Positions 42,001 to 55,600 of a DNA stretch of 64,000 nucleotides are shown here, in pieces. Under the pieces are notes generated by a model, which saw nothing but the letters and a program-made list of their open reading frames with translations, was not told the DNA's origin and did not search any database. The DNA lies in assembly GCA_963693305.1 (NCBI GenBank), contig OY855905.1, positions 25,223,937 to 25,287,936 of the forward strand. The letters are read 5' to 3'. The position numbers and the translations under genes were made by a program. This DNA is from Meandrina meandrites. Taxonomy: Eukaryota > Cnidaria > Anthozoa > Scleractinia > Meandrinidae. Position 1 is the stretch's first letter. Every line of letters begins with the position of its first letter.

Positions 42001-45000
42001 GAAACACAAAGGGTAAAGTAAACACCAGTACTCAAGTAGCGTAATTACCGTAATGCGCGAGCTGCTGCTCTTCGACTACAACTGGCATAGGTTGTTCAAA
42101 AAAACACCGTCTATCGTGTAAATCACCATTCACTGTTTTTTGAATTATTCCATCAATAGGCTTAGCCATCCTTTTGAACAAGATTTATGTCACCACCATC
42201 TCCATACCTTGAATACACGTCAAAATAAAATAATGAGCATCGCGCGAATTTGTTGAATAACACTGCAGGAGAATCGAAAAAGGTTCGAGTTAACGGGAGG
42301 TTTGAGTTATTGAGGGTTCGAGTTATCGGGATTCATTTAAATTTAGAATATTCATAGTCATAGTCATAGTCATAGTCATTTTTCTTGGACAATTGTTTCC
42401 AAAGGGGAAAGGCACAATGAGGTTCACCCTATGTGAAGCACCAACCAGTGAAACAAGGCCAGACAACAACACCTGCTAACCTAGCTTGCTCGAGACATGC
42501 TGGGGATTATTGGCCCTCGGTATTTTTGTACGAAATTGCTGCGCTCGGTTCGTACTGCCACGACCTCTGGCCAGTATTCCCCAGTACGAGCCTCGTGCTT
42601 GGTAAGAAAGAGGTTGTTACTCAACAAATTCGCGCGATGCCCATATATGTTCAGAAAGTAATTGTTATCCGTCATCCCTCCATAACAGATATCCTTAATA
42701 ATTATTCATAATTATTATTGATTATTATCTTATTTATAAGACATAATAGATAGCAGTTATGTCGCGTATGGTTTTACGCCTCTGTAAGACAACCTTTTTC
42801 AAAACCTCTGTATTAAGAAAACTATCGTTACAAATATTGAATATTTCAAGCCTAGAATTGTAAATCAAATGCAGCACCCGAGTAACATAATTGCTGCAGT
42901 GCTCTGCCTGATTTGCTCGATCGATTTTTGACAGTCAAACATCAGTAACAGCTAACGACGGAGCATGGCACCACATCTGTGCAACGTGGGCAAGCAATTC
43001 TGGAACATGGAAATTCTACAAAGATGGCGACCTAAAGGGGCAAGGCACGAACTTCAAGAGGGGTCACTCGATAAGACAAGGTGGTACTTTAGTACTAGGA
43101 CAAGAACAAGACTCGGTCGGTGGTGGCTTTGATGCCTCTCAATCCTTCCAAGGAATGTTATCAAATGTCAACGTTTGGGATCGAGTGCTTCCTGATGCAC
43201 AAATTAAGGAGATATCAACATCGTGTGTGTTGGATGAATGGAATGAAGCGAATGTATACAAATGGCCCGATTTCCTCAGCCAAGGTGGCACAATGCTTCT
43301 AAAGCCATCTCCATGTAAACCGTTTGAGACGTTAGGTAAGAGCGTAACAGCACTGGCGATAGAGAGAATTGTGCTATGACTGATTGTTCATCGAACGAAA
43401 GAAATGAGAAAGAAGTGTTTGGTGAGGTTCACACGCTTAAGGCGTCTCAATACAGTTTTTCTGGTCCATACGTAACATTTTCAATTGGCCGTTTAGCAGC
43501 CTTTCCGGACTAGGATCGATGTGAAATATACACCACGTATTGGAATTGGATTGAAGTTTGATAAAATATATTGTTTAGGAACATCGATATTTCCATGGCA
43601 ACGATAAACAGAAAAACACGAGATCACTTAAACTTGAATTCTACGCGGGCGAGAAGCTCTGAAATTTTGAAGCACAGTTCAGTCCCAGTTTGGCGATGTA
43701 AACCCAAACTGCCGCTCATTTACCGCAATCTGTTGACATATATTCAACAATTACTGGGCAACAATAATCGTCTTGTCTCGCAAAAGAATGACATTTGATA
43801 TTTAAGTTTTTGAACGAAAAGCAGAAACTGCAGAATTTTTTTGTACGAAAATGAAAACCAGAAACTGAGAAAACGAAAACGGGGTTCGAGGAAGGTCAAC
43901 AGCAGCCAATCAGCACATTGCACAGCTGCGCAGGGACAACTTCCCTTTAACCAAAAAGAAAAAGCAAACATTTTCCATGTTTTATTGAGTCATGGAATGG
44001 AAGATTGGAAGAGAGAGATACGCTGTGCTAAAGAAAAAGGTGTAGAAGAGGGCTAACATGGCAACGAAAAAGCTAAGCCGACAGCTTCCATTCTTGCAAT
44101 TTTCAGAAAATTTATAGCTTCTAATATTACTAATTGTTTCTAGCCGTGTCAAGTTCACTTATGATTATGTTGTTATACAGCTAGTTTAATCGACAGACAC
44201 CAACTCGTTTCAATGGTTTAAGTTGTATGAAAGCTTGACAAAAACTTATGGTAATGAAAGTGACCTGTTCCTTCACTATTCTTCACACTTTAGACTACGC
44301 TTTGCATTTTCCGGACAAAGGAGTCAGTGATTTTGTCAAAATCTCGGGCATGCGCAGTTTGACGGCGTTCACCGTGTGTCTGTGGATGAGTTCGGGTAAC
44401 AGGAAGGGGACTCTCTTCAGTTACGCTGTATCAGGCCAGGGTAATGATAACGAGCTGGTTATCGACTATAACGGAAATCTAAGGCTGCTCATCGACAACA
44501 CCAACAGGTAACGTTAATAGTAACCCGGCAAGTTGAAATAACATAAATTTTCAAATTTGAAGTTACAAATGGCTTAGTTCCCGGGCTTAGTTTTCATCAA
44601 GTGATTAACGCTGTCTTCTTTACTTAGGAATCAAAACTTCTCAAGTTAATAGGCCTTAACAAAAAAATACTGATTTATATCATTCGATCAACTAGTTATA
44701 GATTTTGCAAAAAAGAACACATGCACAGTTCCTTTTAAACATTAAGTTTCACAGACGAATAACTGCAAGGTATACGTAACGTTCAAATAAATATGACTAC
44801 TTAGCTACCGTAAGTTCTTTTATCACAAAATTAAGCATGTTCCGCGTGTCATTCCTTCCGGTTCTAACTTCCTCTTTTGGTCACGGTCTTTGAACCAATC
44901 TGCTAGGACTAGGATATGAGTGGATAAACCCATGTGATGATTTACAGAGTACAAATTATGTTACATATATTGCATGTAAAAGTTATATATTTTGCCGTGT

Positions 45001-48000
45001 CATTTTTATGCCGAATGACTGTCAAAGATTTTTGATCAAAACGTCTTTTTCACAGACATTCAATAAAAAGTAGAAGAATATAAGAAGTTTATGGAACCTT
45101 TCAAATGTAAAAATCTAAAATAAGTGCAAGATTAAGTGCTCGATTAACGAAAACTACTGCAGTTAAACATATGGCTCTTAGCATCGCTTATTTTCATAAT
45201 AGCGTAACAACAGTATCAGCTCACGACGGAGCGTGGCACCACATCTGTGTTTCGTGGGAAAGCAGTTCCGGGTCATGGAAATTCTACAAAGATGGCGACC
45301 TGATAGGCGAAGGCACGAATGTAAAGAGGGGCTACACGATAAGGGCAGGCGGCACGGTGGTGCTGGGACAAGAGCAAGACTCAGTCGGTGGCAGCTTTGA
45401 CTCATCTCAATCCTTACAAGGAATGTTATCAGATGTCAACGTATGGGATAAAGTGCTTCTTAATACAGAAATCAAGGAAATGTCGGAATCGTGTCAGGTA
45501 GATGACGGGAATAAAGGAAATGTATACAAATGGTCCGATTTTCTGAGCGAAGGAGGTGCAAAACTGGTTCATCCATCCCCCTGTAAAAAGGTGGAAGTTG
45601 GTATGTGACAGCTTAATACTTCATTCATAAATTTATATGGCTCATCGTTCGCCCTGTTCACTCATTATTTTACTATGGAATAACATTATCATGGTTTTTT
45701 TCATTCGTTGCAACGGGAGGGAGGCGCGGTGGCCTAATGGGGAAGATACTTTACTCTCATAGTGCCTCTCTCCACCCAGGTGTGTAAATGGGTACCGGCG
45801 AATCTATTGCTGGGGGTAACCCTGCGATGGACTAGCATCCCGTCCAGGGGGGAGTAGCAATACTCCTAGTCGCTTCATGCTAAGGAAACCGGGATAAGCT
45901 CCGGCCTGATGGGCCCCTAGGCTCGTATACAGACTTTACCACAGTTATTTGTTTACATCAGTGCACTCTATCTGTGAAAAACAAGATGTTGAACATATGC
46001 GATGAAAGGCGGTAGTTAGTAAGCCAATAAACCAAGAAAACGGTAAGGGGGTTGGGGGTACAGTTGTAGGTACACTTTTGGTGCTGTTTAGACTTTCAAA
46101 TCCAAAATCAACTCATTGTCCGCTCACGTGTGAGTACTGGTTACTGGATTGCAAATTATTCCTCATGTCTGAAAGCTACTATAGGTAGAAATTCATGGAC
46201 ATAAATGTGATAACAACATGGACAATTTTAAAATTGAATCAATTTTTATAATTTGTCTTTCTCGACGTCGCGATGGACCATGCATTCATTCTTTCTTGTA
46301 TATTTTTTTGTCAATTTAGATTACGTATTCAATTTTCCAGAGAAAGGAGTTAATGATGTTGTAAAAATCTCTGGCATGCGCAGTTTAACGGATTTCACGG
46401 TGTGTCTGTGGATGAGTTCTAGTAACACTCAAGGAACTCTTCTTAGTTATGCTGTATCAGGCCAGGGTAATGACAACGAGCTGGTCATCGACTACGACAG
46501 ATATCTCAGGCTGATCATTGACAACACAAACAGGTGACGTCATAAATATTAACTTGGTGGGTGTGGGATTAGTAACACAGATAACGCATGAAATCCTCCT
46601 GGAGCACAGGTTGTTCAGAAGAACAACACTATCCTTCCTTCCTAAAAATCGCTATCCGCTAGTGAAAATGCTAACAACAACAACGCTTTCCACTGGATAG
46701 TGATTTATCACATGTATGACGTTGATCTCCTTTTAAAGGACCGATTTCATGCATTTTTAAAAAGTCGGTGTGATGGACCGTACCAACCTAGATAATATAG
46801 TTTCCAACACAGATAAAAGAAAATAACGTCCTTAAAATCCTAAAATGAATGCCTTTCTCAGGTGACATAGTCTCGCGTGATGATGGACTTCTATCTGGCA
46901 AACAATTATTGTCTCCACAGGCAAACATCAGTAACAGCTTTTGACAGCGTATGGCACCACATATGCGTTTCGAGAGAACGCAATTCGGGAGCATGGAAAT
47001 TCTGCAAAGATGGTTATGTGTTAGAGCAAGGCACAAACTTCAAGAGAGGTTACACAATAAGAACAGGTGGCACTTTGGCTTTAGGGCAGGAGCAAGACTC
47101 GGTCGGTGGTGATTTCGATGCCACTCAATCCTTCCAGGGAATGCTTTCAAATGTCAACATATGGGATCACGTGCTTACTGCTGCAGCAATCGAAGATATG
47201 GCATCGTCCTGTCTCTTGGATGAAGGAAATGTGGGAAAAGTATACAAATGGCTTGATTTCATTCGTGAAGGAGGAGCAAGTCTTGTAGAATCATCCTCCT
47301 GTGAACCGATGGGAACAGGTACAGGTGTAGGTAGCAGTATAAGTAACAAGCTCGCCTGCAATGTGTTTAAGTTATCTAAACTGTCTTTTTGATACACTGG
47401 AGCTCTCTTTCTTTCTGGCTTCCTACTGTGATATGTTTAAGTTCCATGTAAAATACATTTTGATAAATTTAAGATGTCCCTCTTTTTCGTTTTCTCCAGT
47501 GGGTAGTTGGGAGCAGGTAGGAAATAGTACAGTTACACACGCAATACACGGCAACGTTGTCCTGTTATGTTTTATGCTAAACGTCTTTTGATAAATTTCA
47601 GCTACCTCTTTCTAGGTTTGTAGTGTCAGCAGTGTATCATTTATAAACTATTAACTTCAATACTACATCCACATCCTATATATCAGTTACGAAGTACTAA
47701 AACAGATCCAGATCCTTCAACTGAAATCGCCAAAATTATATTTTTGTCTCTTTAGACTACGCTTTCCACTTTCCGGAAAAAGGAGTTAATGACGCTGTTA
47801 AAATCCCGAGCATGCGTAGCGGTTTGACGGCGTTCACCATTTGTCTGTGGATGAGTTCGAGTAACACGCAAGGAACTCCTTTCAGTTACGCTGTATCAGG
47901 ACAGGGTAATGATAACGAGCTGGTTATCGACTACGACAGATACTTAAGACTGACCATCGATAACACAAACAGGTAACGTCAATAACAATGTTAATAATTC

Positions 48001-48910
48001 TAGTTTCTATAATGGCCGTGCATCACAAGAACTGACAACTACCGAATTGGCGAATTTGACTGGCAAAAATCGATATTAAGCGCGGCCTAGCTAGATTTTC
48101 CCAGCTAGACCGGCATCTAGACCGGTCCAGCTGTTACATTTGTGGTGAGAAATATACAAACAAAAATTTCTAAAACCAGGGCTAGTTCCTGCCTTAAATC
48201 TAAAAGGAAGGGCCAAAAAGCTTGCCGTAAAAAAGAGAAGTGAATGAGCGAACGCTTTGGCAAATTTAAGTTAGCTCAGGCATGCAGCTGCAGACGAAAT
48301 TTCGAAGCTTTTGCAAGCACCCAACACGATTAAAAGCGACTCAAATACCCGTAAGAATATGTTTTCACACAATAAGGCTAGAGAAAATGACATTGAACAC
48401 AGTGAGATTGACCCTCCTTTGTCCAAATTCCGTTTTCGTTCGTAAGCAAAAGACAGTGAGAGCAAACCGTCGTCATAAGCGAATTTAGTGTTCTTGTTCG
48501 ACCATGTAATATACATCTTTTTAACCAAGCTTTGTCGGTCTGTAGGGGAGAATCTTGACCTCGGTCGTGAGTACAGACATCACTGTGCTCGGTCTATGCT
48601 CTCCACCTCGGTCAAGATTCTCCCACACAGACTCCTGCTCGGTTAATAAGAACAAAGTAAGGCTGATAATAAGCTTGTGACGTTTAGAGTATAACTGATC
48701 CTGATTGTTTTGAAAAGTGGATAACACATTGATGGCAGAAGCGTATTGTATATATGTGGTTAGAATACAAGCAAACAAAACAAAGCAACAATAACAGAAG
48801 CGTATATTACAAGTATTACAAGACAAAAACCTCTAGGTGATAATGGGTGGCACAATCGAACACAGGGTCCGAAATTGCGACTCACTGGTCGCCAATGCGA
48901 CCAAAGATTG

Positions 48911-48941
<31 letters not shown>

Positions 48942-51900
48942 GCCAGTAGGCGACTAACATTTTGTCCCTTCGGCATTTGAAATTCCAAGGTAAAAAGGCT
49001 TTTTTTAAAAGAAAACATAAAGCTCTCGTGGACAATTGTAGTAAAACGAAGCGATGATTCTACGATCGCCATATTTACCCGGCGCCATATTGATTCAGCG
49101 GCTTCTCCCATTACGGATACCGCGGGCGAAAACGTCGCGTGGCGAAATCGTTTTCGTTCTGTTTCGGCGAAGAACAGATCCTTTAGTTGCACACTTAGTT
49201 GAATCTATAAGAGGGCCCACATATGTCTTATACACAGAACTTAACAGGATACCAGCATCTTTTCAGCTACATGGAAATAATAAGAGAAAGAAATCTGAAG
49301 CCACCGCAAGAACGTTGACAAACACGCTCATTTAGATGTGACTTTGTTACCGTTGCACGGTTTTTGTGAGTTTCTCCTTTAATAGCTGTATGTATATTGC
49401 GTTAAATGAAAACATTTTGCTGAAAGGTTATTTTTTTTGCTTTACTGTAAATTAAGGTAAATTATACCCTGGGTTCCAGAGGGATTGTTTTCATTGGTTT
49501 GCGGCAAATTGAACGGCGAAGCCGCGATCGTGGTGTGGCACGCAAGAAACCAAAATAAAACACTTGTCTTTGGCGACCAAAGCCTTCTATTTGGCGACCA
49601 AAATTTTTAGGTTAGTCGCCAGTTGGCGCCCTTAGGAAAAAGTTAATTTCGGACCCTGGAACAGGGTGAATGTCAATATAAGTACAGCCAAAAACAATCA
49701 TCCTCGAGTATTTTGATTCAAATAATATCAGCTCTCACGCCAATCCGAATGCCACTATAAGAATTTGACATCAGTAATAAATATAAGAAACGGGCCTATT
49801 TCGAAAACATCTCCAGCACTATGAAAAGAAACAGTGGGTTTCAGCTAAAGATAGAAGCCAAACGTAACGTTAGCACGTAGATGTGCGACGGTGGCAACTA
49901 TGTCCAGTTGAACCGCGTTAGTCTGGTACTGCATTGATACAACGTTAAAGTTTGTAACGTTTATTTTGAGTAATTAACATTTCTTCAAAAAAGTAAAAAG
50001 TATTAAAAACGTGGAATGTTTGAAGAAAAATGCGGTGTTTGAGTCACATAAACTGGCTCCTTGATCTGTTAACCACTAAATCTGTTTTCAGGCGAACATC
50101 AGTAACAGCTAACGACGGAGTATGGCACCACATTTGTGCATCGTGGGAAAGCAGTTCGGGTTCATGGAAATTCTACAAAGACGGAGATCTAAAACAGCAA
50201 GGTACGAACTTCAAGAGACGCTACACGATACGACAAGGTGGCACTTTAGTACTGGGACAAGAGCAAGACTCGGTCGGTGGTGGCTTTGACACCTCTCAAT
50301 CCTTTGAAGGAATGCTATCAAATGTCAACGTATGGGATCAAGTGCTTTCTGAGGCACAAATCACTGATATCTCAACGTCATGTCAGCTAGATAAGCAGAA
50401 TGAAGGGAATGTATACAAATGGCCTGATTTCCTCCGCAATGGGGGAGCAATGCTGATTAACCCATCTGCCTGTGAACCTTTTGGAAATTTAGGTAAGTGA
50501 TTTTTATTTTATACAGCTTCAATAAAGATGTGCTGTAAAGCATTCTGCTTAAGTTTCACGCCACTATATTTCTTATTCTAAGTTATTGTTGTACACAATC
50601 TCGTCTTTGTTTTAGTCCAAGCTAATAATTTAGTATAATCCTTCTTAAACATGAATCAAAATTCTTGGTTACCGCAGTTATTGTAAAAAAATAAAAAAGC
50701 AAAACAAAATAAATTGAAACCTGAAGAAAATAAGAACGCGGCTCTTACGAATTCTTCTCGCAATCCCTAGGCATTCTTAAAATTTCCAACTCTGCGTATA
50801 ATTTGAGTATAACTTACTAAATATTTTATAACAATTGGCTGAAATAAGAGATGAAAATGATGCTATATGAAAAAACGTCAAAGTGCAGTTTAACTCTGAA
50901 GCTAGACAAGAATGACGTATTTCTACATAATACTCTCCACTCTAGACTACGCTTTCGACTTTCCGGACAAAGGAGTCCATGACGTCGTCAAAATGTCAGG
51001 TATGCGCAGTTTGACGGCTTTCACTGTGTGTCTGTGGATGAGTTCGACGAACACGCGAGGAACCCCTTTCAGTTACGCAGTATCAGGAGAGGGAAATGAC
51101 AACGAGCTGCTCATCGAATACAACGGATCTTTTGACATGCTCATCGGTGGCACACGCAGGTAACTAAAACATGTGCTATCTATCCTTGTTCTTGATTTAC
51201 CGGTGGATGACTTCGTGTAACATATTTCAGTCTTAAAAGTGTATAATGTACACCTGATTTGATTCCTATATTATCCATTCTATCCTATCTTTAGTTTTTT
51301 TTGTTCTTATGATCCTATCCTTATTTATTGCTTGTGGTTCAACTCGAGTTTAAAGCATTTCATAACGTCTAATAGTGTAGACAATGGAAAAATAACATCG
51401 ACTGCTATCTGGAAGCTTGCACTTTAAAAACCATTATGACTTACTCGGTTATGCTGCAGACGTTTTAACAGCTTTCGTGACTGAGTTGTCTGTCCTTTTT
51501 CTACAGCGGAACATCAGTATCAGCTAATGACGGCTCATGGCACCACATCTGTGTATCGTGGGAAAACGGTTCGGGATCATGGAAATTCTACAAAGACGGC
51601 GATCTGGAAGAAGAAGGTGACAACTTCAGGAGAGGTTACGAGATTAGGCGAGATGGCACTTTAGTACTGGGGCAAGAACAAGACTCTGTTGGTGGTGGGT
51701 TTGACACCACTCAATCCTTTCAAGGAATGCTAACAAATGTCAACTTATGGGATTCCGTGCTTTCTGGTACACAAATCCAGCAGATGTCAAAGTCATGTGT
51801 GTCAAATGATGAAGGAAATGTGTACAAATGGTTCGATTTTCTTCGTGAAGGAGGGCCAAGGCTAGTTGGGTCATCTACATGTAAACCGGTAGAAGAAGGT

Positions 51901-52567
51901 ACGTGATGACTAGTAACATAGTTCGGGGCTATATATATCGGTCTTGATTCTTCGCTGATTAGGTATTCCATGATTGTAGATCATTTGTGTCTCATTCCAA
52001 ACTACTGTAAAATTGGTTTCACAACATCATAATTACGAATCCGTGATCAGCGCACGCATTCACCGACGATCTTCCATTGGTTAGTTTACTTGGGATTTCA
52101 GTCTACCCTTCAGTCCATGTAAGGTTATATCATCAAGGGAAGTTCTATTGTTCTCTCGACATAGTCAAGTTCCGTTAAATAAATTCCCCCTAGGCAATTT
52201 ACCTGGGGATGTTAAATTGGTCAGCTTTCCCTTGGTAAACTGTTCACAAACAAAGTTTCCACAGTGTTGTATCCCCCAAAAACTCCCCTTTAAAGAAGTG
52301 TCCCGTTAACGTACGAGTGCCAGCAGTTGTTGATTTCTCTGCTAAAAGCAGCCACAAAATTAAAATAAGCGCATACATGATTCTGTCACACATTTCCGCG
52401 ACAGTAAATTTCCTTAAATGGGTATGATATTCATTCATCCCTGGATTAGTACAATATCTTTCCTGTTTTAAAAGCTGTACGATTGTTCTTCGTGGCACTT
52501 AATTGACGTTTAGAAATTTTCTTTGATACTGTAGGAAAATCCATTACCTGACTCGTGAATTCCACGT

Positions 52568-52630
<63 letters not shown>

Positions 52631-55600
52631 TCAAGTGAAATTTAACGTGGAATTCACGAGGTCAGGTAATGGATTTTCCTTGAATCGCATAACCTTTTAA
52701 AAATGAAAATTTGGTGAATGTTGCGAATTTTATCGTGCGCTGGAGTAAAGCCAACTGTCAAACTGTCAGATGCCAGCGAATAAGGAGAAACGTTGCAGTA
52801 AACGTTTTTTGGTAAGTTAGAAACCTTCGTTTTTAATTCTTCACACAAGCTTTACCAGATGAAATAACCTGTTGTTTTTTTTTTATAACGGTGCAATATC
52901 GCGCAGCCTCACTTTCAAGTCGCAATACCGCGCTGAATACCCTCGCATCTCTAGCCAATCAGAGCGCGAGAATTCTATGAGCTATGCGATTCTGAAAAAA
53001 ATTGTCTTTTTTCTTTTAGTCTCGGGAGCAAAATCGTTACCCAATACAGGTAAGAAAAATCTTAGGGCGCTTACCATTACTCAAGAACCGACCAGTCAGA
53101 CCAGTATGTTCGAGAACAGAATTCCGTTTTTTGGTCAAATTTTTCCAGTCAGATCAGTCAATTATATTATACACCGCTATGGTGGATTCAGGAAAAAAAT
53201 CTTGTCAAAAGGCCCATTTCATATTCAAACCAGCCGGACTGGACCGGCAGTCCAGTTCTGACTAAAGGTAAGCTCCCTTTGTTGAAAGTTCAGGCAATAA
53301 CAAATTTATCCTCAAAGATGTAAATTCACTATTTGAGTTTTATGAGGTAGTTCCAGCGAATAATTAGCCGAATACAAAAAAGGTAACATTTGATTACTGT
53401 TGTTGCGATGACGATGATGATGATGATGATGATGATGACATTGATTTCATTATTATTATTATTGTCATTTTTTCATTATTATTATTGTTATTATCAATTT
53501 TGTAAAACTTACGCTGCTCACGTTCCGGCCATATTTACTAAATTCTTTTGTAAACTTGGATACTTGCTTTTTGCATTTTAAAGGTGATTGGACTTACTGG
53601 AACGGCCATTATTACTACTTCCGAGAAAAAACAGCAGCAAATTCCTGGTTTTCTGCCGAAGGTGTCTGTCGGGAGCATGGCGAAACTGTCCATCTGTCTT
53701 CAATTCACAGTCAGCAAGAAAACGACTTTGTTAAGTCACTCTCCTCGGGCGAAGAACAATGGATAGGACTCACTGACCACAATGCTGGATCGAATTCATT
53801 TCAATGGATAGATAGGTCACCTTACGGAGATTTTACGAATTGGGCGGATGGAGAACCAAACCAGGCTACAATAGATGAAGACTGCGGTGCAATGAGACCC
53901 GATGGAACATGGATAGACGTGGCTTGTAGAAAGCAAAGACTTGACAGTGACAAACCCTTCGACAGGAGGGCATTTACATGTAAAACTTCTGGTAAGTAGT
54001 TTTATATATATTTTGTTGTGCTTAACCTTTTCATCGTTTTTGGACTGCTGTGTCACTCCTTATTCGTATCCCTAACATGGCTGATGATAAAGCTTATGAT
54101 AGAAAGAACGAAGTACACTTTTGTCTCATATGGCCTACTTTACGCTACAAGCAAATTTACACAATGTGGCATTATATCTACAATGTAGGTGATATCTTAG
54201 CATTGTTATTGAGTGCTATCATCCACACTATTTGTACTAAGTATTTCTACATGCATAGACGTATATATTTCAAATCAAGCTTCCAAGGACCCCGATCGAG
54301 CATCGTATTGCAAATGCATATCGCAAATTCAACGTGTCATTGGTTTGCCTCTTTCCCGGGCTAATATTTACTTTCAACGTTCAACCCGAAATAGCTTCAA
54401 AGTAGTACTTAAATGGCTGCACACCAGTGGACCAAATTCGTAGTTTAAGCCATAGAATAACATGCTTTAAAATGCCCATATATACAACCACAAGAAATTA
54501 ACCAACGCCAATTAAAAGTATGAACGTAATGAAAAGCATAAATTAAAAATTCCTTTATTAACGGAAAATAATCTATTTATTGACAGGAAACACAGTGAGT
54601 TATGGAACCCCACCTTCTAAACCAAAAAAGGCAGGTTTTGATTATTTTTAGGTGACTGGCTACCGTTCCCAACACTTTCTAAGACTTGATGGATCATTAA
54701 AACCATTATTTATCTTTTGATGCTACAATCATGGTGTCGAACAAATGCCCAGTGATTGGTGAACACGTTGGTATCATTTTTTATGGCACAAAACGTTACC
54801 ATAGCAACTTCTAATTACACCCTCAATTTTAGCTTTAACTTCCAATAACTCAAAAACGAGCATGATGACCCCTATTTTTTATCATTAAATTTCGATCAGC
54901 AAAGCAAGATGCAACTTTTGACAAAGTGCGTATGGGGTTAAGAGCAGCATTAAATTTTCGTAAATTTAAGGTGGCTCTAAACGCCACGCGCAGAATTTTT
55001 TAAACTTTGATGAAAGTTGCATCTTATCCTGTTGATTATAATTCGATAATAAAAAAATGGGGATCACCGGACTTTTTTCGAGTTATGAGCACTTAAAGCT
55101 AAAATTAAAGCTGTTTTTAACAGGTTATACCGTTGCTATGGTAACTTGCAACGTCAAGAAAAAAGACCATTGCTAGTTCACCAGTGATTGGGCATCTGTT
55201 TAATAGAAAAAATTTTGCGTGGACTGAAAATGCCTTGTAGTATTAATCCGTCCAAGTTGAGGTGCTGAAAAATGCAGGAAACTGTTCTGAGCCACCTTTA
55301 AGGCCGCGCTGGACCCTTGCTCATTAATAAATTCATTAGCAATTAATTTTGACGGGGTGTTATGTTGAAAATGTTTAATTCTTCGAATTTTGAACACCGA
55401 TTCCTTCAAAACTTATCAAGGATAATAGGGGTTGATGGAATTTTATCATGATTGGCGTTTTACTGAGAGATGACCGTTTACTTTGAGGTTACAAGCTCTT
55501 AAGTGTTAATCTGCAGATAATGCGATTTTGTGTCCAAGTTTCCAGCTAGAATAGCGCACCAAATTAAACGACTATATAACCTAGTGGTAAATCACAACCT

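Noticed and set aside
48521..49335. Several overlapping frames around the hAT-like element
   Set aside because: They have no domains, and they cross transposon ends; no splice or start support.
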